Shown: positions 8,600 through 17,858, counted from the first letter of the stretch. The stretch: DNA of 64,000 nucleotides from Ottowia massiliensis (GCF_900240305.1 NZ_LT964854.1:1116001-1180000), one strand, 5' to 3'. Made by a program: numbers and translations. The notes: generated by a model from the letters alone, not told the origin.

Positions 8600-9760
8600 T
8601 TACTTGACGGCGGCGACGATCTTGGTGGCCGCATCGGCCATGGTGTCGGCCGAGATGATGGGCAGCTTCGAGTCGGCCAGGATTTTCTTGCCTTCTTCTT
8701 CAAAGGTGCCTTTCATGCGCACCACCAGCGGCACTTGCAGATTGACGGCCTTGCAGGCGGCCACCACGCCTGTGGCGATGGTGTCGCAGCGCATGATGCC
8801 GCCGAAGATATTGACCAGAATGCCCTTGACCTTGGGGTTCTTGAGCATGATCTTGAAGGCTTCGGTCACTTTTTCGGTGGTGGCGCCGCCGCCCACGTCC
8901 AGGAAGTTGGCCGGCTCGCCGCCGAAGAGCTTGATGGTGTCCATCGTCGCCATGGCCAGGCCCGCGCCATTGACCATGCAGCCGATGTTGCCGTCCAGGC
9001 TGATGTAGGAGAGGTCGAACTTGCTGGCTTCCAGCTCGGCCGGGTCTTCTTCGTCCAGATCGCGCAGGGCCACGATTTCGGGGTGGCGGAACAGCGCGTT
9101 GCTGTCGAAGTTGAATTTGGCGTCCAGCGCGATGATGTTGCCCTTGCTGTCGCGGTTCAGCGGGTTGATTTCAACGAGCGAGGCGTCCGTGTCCATGTAG
9201 CACTTGTAGAGCTTCTTGCACACGTCGATGAACTGGGGCACGCTGCCTTCGGGCATGTTCACGCCTTTGGCCAGCTCCTGGCCTTGCGCGTCGGTCAGGC
9301 CCGTCAGCGGATCGACGAAGACCTTGACGATCTTCTCGGGGTGGCTGTGCGCCACTTCTTCAATGTTCATGCCGCCTTCGCTGCTGGCGATGATGGCCAC
9401 CTTCTGCGAAGCGCGGTCGGTCAGCACTGACAGGTAATACTCTTTCTGGATGTCCGCGCCTTCTTCAATGTAGAGGCGGCGCACTTTCTGGCCTTCGGGG
9501 CCGGTCTGGTGCGTCTTGAGCTGCATGCCCAGAATCTGGCCGGCCAGCGTCTTGACTTCATCCAGCGTCTTGGCCACTTTCACGCCGCCGCCCTTGCCAC
9601 GGCCGCCTGCGTGAATTTGCGCCTTGACCACCCACACGGGGCCGCCCAGCTTTTGCGCAGCCTCAACCGCTTCCTGCACGGTAAAAGCGGGAATGCCGCG
9701 CGGCACAGGCACGCCGAAGCTGCGCAGAATCTCCTTGCCTTGGTACTCGTGAATCTTCAT
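8600..9760 (-). CDS. sucC: Succinyl-CoA synthetase beta subunit
   Basis: 386 residues starting MKIHEYQGKEILRSFGVPVP, the near-invariant SucC N-terminus, which fixes the start against a 110-residue upstream open extension. ATP-grasp domain (about 9-230) with KAQIHAGGRGKGGGVK, then a CoA-ligase domain ending near GGIMRCDTIATGV. Forms the alpha2beta2 or alphabeta synthetase with SucD. First gene of the sucCD operon, divergent from argC. Confidence 0.97.
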   Translation of the reverse strand: MKIHEYQGKEILRSFGVPVPRGIPAFTVQEAVEAAQKLGGPVWVVKAQIHAGGRGKGGGVKVAKTLDEVKTLAGQILGMQLKTHQTGPEGQKVRRLYIEEGADIQKEYYLSVLTDRASQKVAIIASSEGGMNIEEVAHSHPEKIVKVFVDPLTGLTDAQGQELAKGVNMPEGSVPQFIDVCKKLYKCYMDTDASLVEINPLNRDSKGNIIALDAKFNFDSNALFRHPEIVALRDLDEEDPAELEASKFDLSYISLDGNIGCMVNGAGLAMATMDTIKLFGGEPANFLDVGGGATTEKVTEAFKIMLKNPKVKGILVNIFGGIMRCDTIATGVVAACKAVNLQVPLVVRMKGTFEEEGKKILADSKLPIISADTMADAATKIVAAVK

Positions 9761-9919
9761 GGATTTCCTCTGTGAAAAGAGAAGCAGACCGGAGGGCCTG
9801 CATGAACGAAAGAATCTTCGCAGGGCAAATGTATCATGCGGCAACACCCTGGCCGCCCCAAAAACTGCCCCAAACCCGTCTGTGAGCGGCGCAAAGCGGT
9901 TTTCCCTGATTGAACGCAA

Positions 9920-10834
9920 ATGACGAAAAAAGTATTTATCGACGGCGAAGCAGGCACCACCGGCCTGCAAATCCGCCAGCGCCTGCAAGATATGGCTGGC
10001 GTGGAGCTGGTCAGCATTGATCCGGCCTTGCGCAAAGACCCCGCAGCCAAGCGCGCGCTCATGGCAGGCGTTGATCTGGTCATTCTTTGCCTGCATGACG
10101 ACGCCGCGCGCGAATCCGTCGCGCTGATTGACGGGCTGCCCGCGCCCCGCCCGCGCGTGATTGATGCCTCAACAGCCCACCGCGTGGCGCCTGGCTGGGT
10201 GTTTGGCTTTGCCGAGCTGGCGCCCGGCCAGCGCGAGGCCATTTGTCAGGCCGAGCGCGTGGCCAACCCCGGCTGCTACGCCAGCGGCGCCATCGCCTTG
10301 CTGCGCCCGCTGGTTGATGCAGGCGCGCTGCCGCCCGATTACCCCGTCACCTTGCCCGCCGTCAGCGGCTACACGGGCGGCGGCCGCGCCATGATCGAGG
10401 CTTACGAGGCGGGGCAGGCTCCCGCCTACGAGCTGTATGCGCTGGGCCTGTCGCACAAGCATTTGCCTGAAATCATGCGCTATGGCGCGCTCACGCGCCG
10501 CCCGGTTTTCATGCCCGCCGTCGCCAGCTTCGCGCAAGGCATGCTGGTGGAGCTGCCCCTGCATCTGGATTTGCTGCCCGGCCAGCCTTCGCCTGAAAGG
10601 CTGCTGCAAATCTACGCCGCCCATTACGCGGGCAGTGAATGGGTCACGGTGCAGGCCGCGCCTGAAAACGGCAAGCTGGACGCCCTGGCGCTGGCGGGAT
10701 CCGACACGCTGGAAATCCGCGTGTTCGGCAACGCCGCCCACCATCAGGCTGTGTGCGTGGCCCGGCTGGACAACCTGGGCAAAGGCGCCAGCGGCGCGGC
10801 CGTGCAGAACCTGCGGCTGATGCTGGGGTTGTGA
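9920..10834 (+). CDS. argC: N-acetyl-gamma-glutamyl-phosphate reductase, type 2
   Basis: 304 residues, the short form of ArgC. It reduces N-acetylglutamyl phosphate to the semialdehyde with NADPH in arginine synthesis. N-terminal VFIDGEAGTTGLQIRQRL is the nucleotide-binding loop; the catalytic cysteine is in ANPGCYASGAIALLRPL (about residue 117). PAVSGYTGGGRAMIE and the histidine of GLSHKHLPE complete the active site. A single gene, divergent from sucCD; its stop is followed directly by a half family C end and a family A repeat. Confidence 0.96.
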   Translation: MTKKVFIDGEAGTTGLQIRQRLQDMAGVELVSIDPALRKDPAAKRALMAGVDLVILCLHDDAARESVALIDGLPAPRPRVIDASTAHRVAPGWVFGFAELAPGQREAICQAERVANPGCYASGAIALLRPLVDAGALPPDYPVTLPAVSGYTGGGRAMIEAYEAGQAPAYELYALGLSHKHLPEIMRYGALTRRPVFMPAVASFAQGMLVELPLHLDLLPGQPSPERLLQIYAAHYAGSEWVTVQAAPENGKLDALALAGSDTLEIRVFGNAAHHQAVCVARLDNLGKGASGAAVQNLRLMLGL

Positions 10835-10853
10835 GAACCTGTTCAAAGTCTGG
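10835..10853 (+). repeat. Family C end motif (solo)
   Basis: GAACCTGTTCAAAGTCTGG, starting two bases into the argC stop codon; matches the terminal repeat of the 154-bp element at 59929-60082. No partner end is visible nearby. Confidence 0.6.
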
Positions 10854-10904
10854 CTGGAAACCGCCTCCCAGGCCCGGGCATTCAACTTGGATTTCTGGCT
10901 CCTA

Positions 10905-10990
10905 TTTAGCTACTGCATTCGTAGCATTAGGTCCTAGTGGAAAGAGCGCAGAAGCCTCTTTTAGACCCTCTAAATTCGCTCCTTTTTCTG
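10905..10990 (+). repeat. Family A intergenic repeat, copy 5
   Basis: TTTAGCTACTGCATTCGTAG left end, TTAGGTCCTAGTGGAAAG core, AAATTCGCTCCTTTTTCTG right end. 70 bp past the argC stop. Confidence 0.85.
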
Positions 10991-11034
10991 AACCTATTCA
11001 GCCTCTTTGACAGCGCGCAAGCGGGTTTTCGGTG

Positions 11035-11146
11035 CAAAAAAAAGCCCCGGGCCGAAGGGCCTGGGGCTTGAATCCACCTTAGGAGGGGTGGAGGAGACAA
11101 GGAGTGCAAAGCGGTCTGACCGTTTCAGCCAGGCTGTCTGCGTGGG
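11035..11146 (-). ncRNA. Candidate small RNA with anti-Shine-Dalgarno loop
   Basis: On the minus strand a possible -10 (TACACT, 11152-11157) precedes about 110 nt that end in a strong terminator. Just before the terminator is a hairpin CCACC-CCTCCTAA-GGTGG (11073-11090), whose loop carries CCTCCT, the complement of the ribosome-binding AGGAGG; another C/U-rich stretch TCTCCTCCACC precedes it. Betaproteobacterial small RNAs with anti-Shine-Dalgarno motifs, toxic when cloned in E. coli, are known, and this looks like one. The -35 is weak and the exact 5' end is inferred. Confidence 0.6.
11036..11071 (-). terminator. Terminator of the candidate small RNA
   Basis: Minus-strand stem AGCCCC-A-GGCC / GGCC-C-GGGGCT with a CTTC loop, followed by eight T. 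No protein gene on this strand ends here, which is why a small RNA is proposed. Confidence 0.85.
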
Positions 11147-11341
11147 CGCGGAGTGTAGACCCATCCCCGTTTTTCTGCACGCCAACCCGCCATCCAACCT
11201 GACAGACGGTCGTTTTGTTGCGGCGAAGCGCCCAGGCATGTTGCTTTCGGGCCAAAAATTGGCGCTTTCGCGTTTGGTTTTGCGCGTTTTCCTCAGACTC
11301 TGAACAGCTTCCCAAACCCTTCACCACAGGAGAAACCCATC

Positions 11342-11791
11342 ATGGAATGCACCGTCAGCTGGAGCGCCCCCGCCGGGTCGCGCTCGGGCATGAGCTTCAT
11401 CGCCGAAACCGGCAGCGGCCACGTTCTGGCCATGGACGGCGCGCCCGACGCTGGCAGACCCGAGCAGGGCGGGCAGAACCTGGCGCCGCGCCCGCTGGAG
11501 GCCATGCTGGCAGGCGCGGGCGGCTGCACGGCGTATGACGTGGTGCTCATCCTGCGCCGGGGCCGCCATGACGTGCGCGGCTGCACGGTGCGGCTGAGCG
11601 CCGACCGCGCCGAAACCGACCCCAAGGTTTTCACCCGCATTCACATGCACTTTCGCGTGTCAGGGCGCGAGCTGCCCGCGCAGGCCGTGGAGCGGGCCAT
11701 CCACCTGAGCCACAGCAAATACTGCTCGGCAGCCATCATGCTGGGCAAGACGGCGGAAATCACCACCTCTTTTGAAGTGCTGGATGCCTGA
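11342..11791 (+). CDS. OsmC-family peroxiredoxin-like protein
   Basis: 149 residues. OsmC/Ohr fold proteins reduce organic hydroperoxides with a cysteine pair. Both cysteines are visible: GAGGCTAYDVVLILRR (about residue 63) and SHSKYCSAAIML (about residue 128). Sequence is closer to the YhfA-like branch than to Ohr, so the substrate is uncertain. An AGGAG precedes the ATG. The stop overlaps the next gene's ATG (ATGCCTGA), so the two form a coupled pair. Confidence 0.88.
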   Translation: MECTVSWSAPAGSRSGMSFIAETGSGHVLAMDGAPDAGRPEQGGQNLAPRPLEAMLAGAGGCTAYDVVLILRRGRHDVRGCTVRLSADRAETDPKVFTRIHMHFRVSGRELPAQAVERAIHLSHSKYCSAAIMLGKTAEITTSFEVLDA

Positions 11792-12446
11792 GCCGAAAAC
11801 GCCATCTTCCGCAGCGCCATCCTCCGCGCCGCCGCCTGCCCAGCAGCCCATCGAAACGCACCCCTTCGCCGCCGTGCTGCCGCCGAAGGCCACGGTGATG
11901 ATGATGGGCAGCTTTCCGCCCGCGCCCGAAAAGCGCTGCATGGACTTTCACTATCCCAACTACCAAAACGACATGTGGCGCATCTACGGGCTGGCCTTCT
12001 TTGGCGACGTGGCGCACTTTCAGGTGGCGGGCAAAAAGCGTTTTGATGCCGTGCGCATCCGCGCCTTTCTCATGGAGCGCGGCATTGCCCTGTGCCCCGC
12101 CGTGCGCCGCGCGCGGCGCGAGCAGGGCAATGCGTCCGACGCCTTCCTGACCGTGATCGAGCCGGTGAACCTGGCTGCCGTGCTGCCCCAGGTGCCGCAC
12201 TGCCGCACCCTGTTTGCCACCGGCGGCAAGGCCGCCGAAGTGCTGCTGGGCCTGCTGGCGGCCCAGTCACCCAAAGCCCCTGCGCCCCAGCTGCCCAAAC
12301 CCGGCCACAGCATTCCTTACGGCTACGCGGGCCGCAGCTTGCAGCTGTACCGCCTGCCATCCACCTCGCGCGCCTATCCCATGCCGCTGCTGCAAAAGGC
12401 GCAAATCTGGCGCGCGTTCTTCAAGTCGCAGGGGCTGCTGGATTGA
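11784..12446 (+). CDS. Uracil-DNA glycosylase superfamily protein
   Basis: 220 residues from the ATG that overlaps the osmC-type stop; an upstream in-frame ATG at 11772 is also possible. MMMGSFPPAPEKRCMDFHYP and NYQNDMWRIYGLAFFGD resemble the DNA-glycosylase family related to UDG/MUG, and the C-terminal LPSTSRAYPMP fits the leucine-loop position (H-P-S replaced by LPSTS). It probably excises uracil or mismatched bases in base excision repair; substrate range is inferred. Confidence 0.72.
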   Translation: MPEPKTPSSAAPSSAPPPAQQPIETHPFAAVLPPKATVMMMGSFPPAPEKRCMDFHYPNYQNDMWRIYGLAFFGDVAHFQVAGKKRFDAVRIRAFLMERGIALCPAVRRARREQGNASDAFLTVIEPVNLAAVLPQVPHCRTLFATGGKAAEVLLGLLAAQSPKAPAPQLPKPGHSIPYGYAGRSLQLYRLPSTSRAYPMPLLQKAQIWRAFFKSQGLLD

Positions 12447-12525
12447 GCCGCCCCGCCTTTCCTTGAAATGCACCGGCCCGGCGGCAACTCCTGTTTTTTG
12501 TCATTCCTTGAGCAGCCTTTCGCCC

Positions 12526-12834
12526 ATGAACACGCCCGAAAAACCCGACACGACCGATCCCGCCCAGCCTGCGCCGCAGCCTGACCCCATGCAATTTCCC
12601 ATGCGCTTTCCCATCAAGGTCATGGGAAAGAATGAAGACGGCTTCGTGCACGCCATCACCGAAATCGCCCGCCGTTTTGACCCCACGTTTGACGCCGCCA
12701 CCGTGGAGCTGCGCGAAAGCTCCGGCGGCAACTACTTGAGCGTGACCGTCACCGTGCTGGCCACCAGCCGCGAGCAGCTGGACGGCATCTACCGCGCCAT
12801 CACCAGCCACCCCAAAGTGAAATGGGCGCTGTAG
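12526..12834 (+). CDS. ybeD: YbeD/DUF493 family protein
   Basis: 102 residues. The FPIKVMGKNEDGFVHAITEI block and SSGGNYLSVTVTVLATS match the small ACT-like DUF493 fold. Its place directly before lipB and lipA is the conserved arrangement; a regulatory role in lipoate metabolism has been suggested for E. coli YbeD but is not established. A longer upstream frame is the shadow of the glycosylase gene. An N-terminal tail (about 1-25, Pro/Asp-rich) precedes the domain. Confidence 0.9.
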   Translation: MNTPEKPDTTDPAQPAPQPDPMQFPMRFPIKVMGKNEDGFVHAITEIARRFDPTFDAATVELRESSGGNYLSVTVTVLATSREQLDGIYRAITSHPKVKWAL

Positions 12835-12858
12835 CCGCCGGGCGCTGAAAAAATTCCC

Positions 12859-13551
12859 ATGAAAGTCATCCATCTCGGGCGCGCCGATTACGTGCCCACC
12901 TGGCGCGCCATGCAAGCCTTCGCCGCCCGGCCCTTCGGCATGGAAGGCGAAGAGCTTTGGCTGTGCGAACACCCGCCCGTCTTCACCCTGGGCATGGCCG
13001 GCCGCCCCGAACACGTGCTGGCCGCAGGCGGCATTGATGTGGTGCAAACCGACCGTGGCGGGCAGGCCACCTATCACGGCCCCGGCCAGGTGGTCGCCTA
13101 CCCGCTCATCAATCTGGGCGAGCGTCCCTACTTCGTCAAGGAATACGTGCACCGGCTGGAAGAAGCCGTCATCCGCACCCTGGGCGAATGGGGCCTGCCC
13201 GGCCACCGCGTGGCGGGCGCGCCGGGCATCTACATCCGCCTGCAAGACCCCTACAGCCACGCCCCCTTGCCCCAGCGCCCCATGCGCCGCCTGCCCGGCA
13301 CGCCCGCGCCGCAGCCCGACTTCACGGGCCTGGCCAAAATCAGCGCGCTGGGCATCAAAGTCAGCCGCCAGCACGCCTACCACGGCGTGGCGCTGAACGT
13401 GGACATGGCGCTGGAACCCTTTGAGCGCATCAACCCTTGCGGCCACGCGGGCCTGCCCGCCATTGACCTTTCCAGCATCGGCGTGCGCGCCTCCTGGGAC
13501 GAAGCCGCCAGCGCCCTGGCCGCGCACCTCACACGCCTGCTGGCCCCCTGA
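12859..13551 (+). CDS. lipB: Octanoyl-[acyl-carrier-protein]-protein N-octanoyltransferase
   Basis: 230 residues. LipB moves octanoate from ACP to lipoyl domains of dehydrogenases. Conserved RGGQATYHGPGQVVAYPLIN (about 60-80), GLAKISALGIKVSR with the catalytic lysine, and RINPCGHAGLPAIDL with the catalytic cysteine are all present. A short insertion with PLPQRPMRRLPGTPAPQP lies before the lysine motif. 24 bp after ybeD and 30 bp before lipA. Confidence 0.96.
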   Translation: MKVIHLGRADYVPTWRAMQAFAARPFGMEGEELWLCEHPPVFTLGMAGRPEHVLAAGGIDVVQTDRGGQATYHGPGQVVAYPLINLGERPYFVKEYVHRLEEAVIRTLGEWGLPGHRVAGAPGIYIRLQDPYSHAPLPQRPMRRLPGTPAPQPDFTGLAKISALGIKVSRQHAYHGVALNVDMALEPFERINPCGHAGLPAIDLSSIGVRASWDEAASALAAHLTRLLAP

Positions 13552-13581
13552 AACCCGCCTCCTTGCAAGAAAAAACACGTC

Positions 13582-14580
13582 ATGACCGAAGTCATCCGCG
13601 AAGCGCCCGCTCCCCACGCCTACAACCCCAGCGCCAAGCAAAAAGCCGCCGCCAAGCTCGCCCGCATCCCCATCAAGGTGCAGCACACCGGCCCGGCCCT
13701 GCCCAAGCCTGACTGGATTCGCGTCAAGGCCGGCAGCCCCAGCACGCGCTACTACGAAATCAAGGACATCCTGCGCCAGAACAAGCTCGTCACCGTCTGC
13801 GAAGAAGCCAGCTGCCCCAACGTGGGCGAATGCTTCGGGCGCGGCACCGCCACCTTCATGATCATGGGCGACAAGTGCACGCGCCGCTGCCCTTTCTGCG
13901 ATGTCGGCCACGGCCGCCCCGACCCGCTGGACGCCCAGGAGCCGATCAACCTGGCCCGCGCCATCGGCCAAATGCGCCTCAAATACGTCGTCATCACCAG
14001 CGTGGACCGTGACGACTTGCGCGACGGCGGTAGCCAGCACTACGTGGACTGCATCCGCGCCGTGCGCCAGGCCTCGCCCGGCACCCGTATCGAAATCCTC
14101 ACGCCCGACTTCCGTGGCCGCGACGACCGCGCCCTCGAAATCCTCAAGAGCGCCCCGCCCGACGTGATGAACCACAACCTCGAAACCGTGCCGCGCCTGT
14201 ACAAACAAACCCGCCCCGGCAGCAACTACGAATTCAGCCTCAACCTGCTCAAGAAATTCAAGGCCCAGCACCCCGGCATCCCCACCAAAAGCGGCCTCAT
14301 GGTCGGCCTGGGCGAAACCGACGAAGAAATCCTGGCCGTCATGCGCGACATGCGCGCGCACCACATCGAAATGCTCACCATCGGCCAATACCTGGCCCCC
14401 ACCAGCGCCCACCTGCCCGTGCAGCGCTACGTCACCCCCGACACCTTCAAGATGTTTGAAGCCAAGGCTTACGAAATGGGCTTCACCCACGCCGCCGTCG
14501 GCGCCCTCGTGCGCAGCAGCTACCACGCCGATCAGCAGGCCCAAGGCGCCCTGTCCGGCAGCGCCGGCTGCGGCCACTGA
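13582..14580 (+). CDS. lipA: Lipoyl synthase
   Basis: 332 residues. Radical SAM enzyme that inserts two sulfurs into octanoyl groups. The auxiliary cluster motif CEEASCPNVGECF (about 73-84) and the radical SAM motif CTRRCPFCDV (about 99-107) are intact, as is the C-terminal RSSYHADQQ serine ligand region. Completes the ybeD-lipB-lipA operon. Followed by a family A repeat and a gene-free spacer before the mrp operon. Confidence 0.97.
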   Translation: MTEVIREAPAPHAYNPSAKQKAAAKLARIPIKVQHTGPALPKPDWIRVKAGSPSTRYYEIKDILRQNKLVTVCEEASCPNVGECFGRGTATFMIMGDKCTRRCPFCDVGHGRPDPLDAQEPINLARAIGQMRLKYVVITSVDRDDLRDGGSQHYVDCIRAVRQASPGTRIEILTPDFRGRDDRALEILKSAPPDVMNHNLETVPRLYKQTRPGSNYEFSLNLLKKFKAQHPGIPTKSGLMVGLGETDEEILAVMRDMRAHHIEMLTIGQYLAPTSAHLPVQRYVTPDTFKMFEAKAYEMGFTHAAVGALVRSSYHADQQAQGALSGSAGCGH

Positions 14581-14924
14581 GAACCTGCGCTCCGGCCCGC
14601 TCCTTGACCACGCCCAGGCAAAAACAGGAGCAAAAACAAAGGGGCATAAATGCCGTTCCGCGCTTTATCCACTAGGACATCATGCTATTTTTAAAGGAGC
14701 AAATCAAGGGAGCAGCCCCGCGCGCTCTGATGACCACAGGAGCAAGCCAGGCCGGCACTCGCATTGCAAAACCGTGAAACGCGCACGGGTGTTTTCTTCC
14801 GACTCTCATGGGCGCACTGGAACGTGGCAGAAACATGATCGCCAGCAAGCTCCGGAAGGGGGGCGCCGCCTGCGTGGCGGCGGCGTCTGTCCCTTAGACT
14901 CGCACGCTTGCCCGCGCCTTCTCC
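14581..14924. other. Spacer between lipA and the mrp operon
   Basis: Contains a reverse-oriented family A repeat (14620-14702). The rest (14703-14924) is GC-rich and should hold the mrp promoter; I could not pick convincing -35/-10 boxes. No gene seen. Confidence 0.6.
14620..14702 (-). repeat. Family A intergenic repeat, copy 6 (reverse)
   Basis: AAAAACAGGAGCAAA, then CCACTAGGACATCATGCTAT and AAAGGAGCAAA: reverse complement of the family pattern. 40 bp past the lipA stop. Confidence 0.85.
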
Positions 14925-17858
14925 ATGCCTCTTTACTGGTTCATCCTGCTCCCCTTCGTCGGCAGTCTTGTGGCTGCCATGATGCCAACCAAGGCCCGCA
15001 ATGCGGCGGCAAGCTGGGCGGCGCTGGTGGCCGCTGGCGGGCTGGGCGGGGTGCTGCTGCTGTATCCGCAGGTGCAGGGCGGGCAGGTGCTGCGCGAGCA
15101 AGCGGCATGGCTGCCGCAGGCGGGGCTGGCGTTTGTGGTGCGGGTGGACGGCTTTGCCTGGCTGTTCGCGCTGATGGTGACGGGCATCGGCTTTCTGGTG
15201 GCGGTGTACGCGCGCTACTACATGAGCAAGGACGATCCGGTGCCGCGCTTTTTCTCCTTTTTTCTCGCCTTCATGGGCGCGATGATGGGCGTGGTGCTGT
15301 CGGGCAATCTGATTCAGCTGGTGTTTTTCTGGGAGCTGACGAGCCTGTTTTCTTTTTTGCTCATCGGCTACTGGCATCACCGCAAAGACGCACGGCGCGG
15401 CGCGCGCATGGCGCTGACGGTGACGGGTGCGGGCGGCCTGTGCCTGCTGGCGGGAGTGCTGGTGCTGGGCCGCATTGCGGGCAGTTATGACCTGGACGCC
15501 GTGCTGGCCGCCGGGCCGCAGATTCGTTCGCACGCGCTGTATGCGCCCATGCTGGCGCTGGTGCTGCTGGGGGCGCTGACCAAGAGCGCGCAGTTTCCTT
15601 TTCACTTCTGGCTGCCGCGCGCGATGGCCGCGCCCACGCCGGTTTCCAGCTATCTGCATTCGGCCACGATGGTGAAGGCGGGCGTGTTTCTGATGGCGCG
15701 GCTGTGGCCGGCGCTGTCGGGCACGCAGGAGTGGTTCTGGATTGTGGCGGGCGCGGGCGCTTGCACGCTGGTGCTGGGGGCGTATGCGGCCATGTTCCAG
15801 AACGATTTGAAGGGGCTGCTGGCGTATTCGACGATCAGCCATCTGGGGCTGATCACGCTGCTGCTGGGCATGAACCGCGAGCTGGCGACGGTGGCGGCGG
15901 TGTTTCACGTGATGAATCACGCGACGTTCAAGGCTTCGCTTTTCATGGCGGCGGGCATCATCGATCACGAGACGGGCACGCGCGATATCCGGCGGCTGGA
16001 CGGCCTGTTCAAGGCCATGCCGGTGACGGGCACGCTCGCTTGCGTAGCCAGCGCGGCCATGGCGGGCGTGCCACTGATGAACGGCTTTCTCTCCAAGGAA
16101 ATGTTTTTTGCCGAAACGGTGGACTTCATGAGTCCCCAGCCGTGGGTGGAAGACGCGCTGCCCATCGCCGCCACGGTGGCGGGCATGTTTGCAGTGGTGT
16201 ATTCGCTGCGCTTTACGGTGGACATCTTCTTTGGCCCGCTGGCAACCGATTTGCCGCGCAAGCCGCATGAACCCGTGCGCTGGATGCGCCTGCCGGTGGA
16301 GCTGCTGGTGGTGGCCTGCCTGGTGGTGGGCATGGCGCCCAACTGGTCGGTAGGGCCGGTGCTGGAAATGGCGGCGCAAGCGGTGCTGAACGGGCCAACG
16401 CCGCATTACAGCCTGGCGGTGTGGCACGGCTTTAACAAGCCCATGGTGATGAGCCTGGTGGCGCTGGCGGGCGGCTTTGCGCTCTATCTTTTGCTGGGCC
16501 GCGCGATGGAGGCGGGGCGCTTCAAGAGGCCGCCTTTCATTGGCGGGCTGGATGGGCAGCGCCTGTTTCAGGGCGCGCTGGTGTGGCTGGATGGCGCCGT
16601 GCGCCGGGCGCTGCGCCTGGCCAGCAGCCAGCGCTTGCAGCCGCAGATGTTTTTGCTGGTGTTCGCGGCCGTGGCGGTGGCGGCGGCGTCGCTGGGCGGC
16701 AATGGCATCAACTGGGGCGACCGCGAGCGCGTGCCGGGCAGCGTGCTTTTCGCGCTGCTGTGGACGGCAGGCGGCCTGTGCGCGCTGACGGCTGCGGCGC
16801 AGGCCAAGTTCCATCGCCTGGCGGCGCTCATCCTGGTGGGCGGCGTGGGGCTGATGGTGTGCCTGACCTTCATGTGGTTTTCTGCGCCCGATCTGGCGCT
16901 CACGCAGATTGCGGTGGAAGTGGTGACCACCATTCTTTTTCTGCTGGGCTTGCGCTGGCTGCCCAAGCGGCTGGATACGGAGCCGGCGCGCCTGGGGCTG
17001 CGGGTGCGGGTGCGGCGCGCGCGCGATCTGGTGCTTTCGGTGGTGACGGGCGGCGGCATGGCGCTGCTGGCTTACGCCATGATGACGCGGCCTGCGCCGC
17101 AGAGCATTTCGCCCTTTTTCATTGACCGCGCGCTGCCCGAAGGCGGCGGGGCCAACGTGGTGAATGTGATGCTGGTGGACTTTCGCGCTTTCGACACGAT
17201 TGGCGAAATCACGGTGCTGGGCATTGTGGCGCTGACGGTGTATGCGCTGCTCAGGCGCTTTCGCCCCCCGCGCGAGAGCGTGCAAGCGCCAGAGCAGCAG
17301 CGCGTGATTCCGGCAGACCTGAATACCGATCTCATCAATCCGCGCACGGCCAAGGACTCGGCCCTGGGCTACATGCAGGTGCCTGCCACGCTGGTGCGGC
17401 TGCTGTTGCCGATTGCGGGCGTGGTGGCTGCTTACATCTTCATGCGCGGGCATAACGAGCCGGGCGGCGGCTTCGTGGCGGGGCTGGTGCTGTCCATCGC
17501 CCTGCTGGCGCAATACATGGTGGCGGGCACGCAGTGGGTGGAAGCGCGGTTTCAGCTTCAGGTGATTCGCTGGATAGGCGTGGGCTGGCTGCTGGCGCTG
17601 GCCACGGGGCTGGGGTCGCTGTGGTTCGGCTACCCGTTTCTGACCACGCACACCATGCACGTGACGCTGCCGCTGGTGGGCGAAGTGCATGTGCCCAGCG
17701 CCACGTTTTTTGATGCGGGCGTGTTCGCCGTGGTGGTGGGCGCCACGCTGCTCATTCTCACGGCGCTGGCGCACCAGTCGCTGCGCGCGCACCGCACGGC
17801 GCTCAAGAAGACCGCTGCACATGCCGCCGCGCCGCAAGGCGAAGGAAAGCAAGACTGA
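14925..17858 (+). CDS. mrpA: Mrp/Pha cation:proton antiporter subunit A (fused A/B)
   Basis: 977 residues, multi-TM. N-terminal two thirds is a NuoL-like proton-channel module (about 60-620). The C-terminal part carries the MrpB-type domain, marked by RGHNEPGGGFVAGL at about 842, so A and B are fused as in the PhaAB (group 2) systems. Works with MrpC-G in one inner-membrane complex exchanging Na+ or K+ for H+, important for alkali and salt tolerance. Its TGA overlaps the mrpC ATG by one base. Confidence 0.94.
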   Translation: MPLYWFILLPFVGSLVAAMMPTKARNAAASWAALVAAGGLGGVLLLYPQVQGGQVLREQAAWLPQAGLAFVVRVDGFAWLFALMVTGIGFLVAVYARYYMSKDDPVPRFFSFFLAFMGAMMGVVLSGNLIQLVFFWELTSLFSFLLIGYWHHRKDARRGARMALTVTGAGGLCLLAGVLVLGRIAGSYDLDAVLAAGPQIRSHALYAPMLALVLLGALTKSAQFPFHFWLPRAMAAPTPVSSYLHSATMVKAGVFLMARLWPALSGTQEWFWIVAGAGACTLVLGAYAAMFQNDLKGLLAYSTISHLGLITLLLGMNRELATVAAVFHVMNHATFKASLFMAAGIIDHETGTRDIRRLDGLFKAMPVTGTLACVASAAMAGVPLMNGFLSKEMFFAETVDFMSPQPWVEDALPIAATVAGMFAVVYSLRFTVDIFFGPLATDLPRKPHEPVRWMRLPVELLVVACLVVGMAPNWSVGPVLEMAAQAVLNGPTPHYSLAVWHGFNKPMVMSLVALAGGFALYLLLGRAMEAGRFKRPPFIGGLDGQRLFQGALVWLDGAVRRALRLASSQRLQPQMFLLVFAAVAVAAASLGGNGINWGDRERVPGSVLFALLWTAGGLCALTAAAQAKFHRLAALILVGGVGLMVCLTFMWFSAPDLALTQIAVEVVTTILFLLGLRWLPKRLDTEPARLGLRVRVRRARDLVLSVVTGGGMALLAYAMMTRPAPQSISPFFIDRALPEGGGANVVNVMLVDFRAFDTIGEITVLGIVALTVYALLRRFRPPRESVQAPEQQRVIPADLNTDLINPRTAKDSALGYMQVPATLVRLLLPIAGVVAAYIFMRGHNEPGGGFVAGLVLSIALLAQYMVAGTQWVEARFQLQVIRWIGVGWLLALATGLGSLWFGYPFLTTHTMHVTLPLVGEVHVPSATFFDAGVFAVVVGATLLILTALAHQSLRAHRTALKKTAAHAAAPQGEGKQD

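Noticed and set aside
11104..11200. Short GTG-started plus-strand frame after AGGAGGGGTGGAGGAG
   Set aside because: The apparent ribosome site is the complement of the small RNA's anti-Shine-Dalgarno loop; the 30-codon product is meaningless.
12421..14577. 718-codon minus-strand open frame opposite lipB and lipA
   Set aside because: Gly/His/Ala-rich translation without motifs, antisense to three certain genes.
14691..17852. 1053-codon minus-strand open frame opposite mrpA
   Set aside because: Arg/His/Gln-rich with no domain pattern, exactly antisense to mrpA; a shadow frame.
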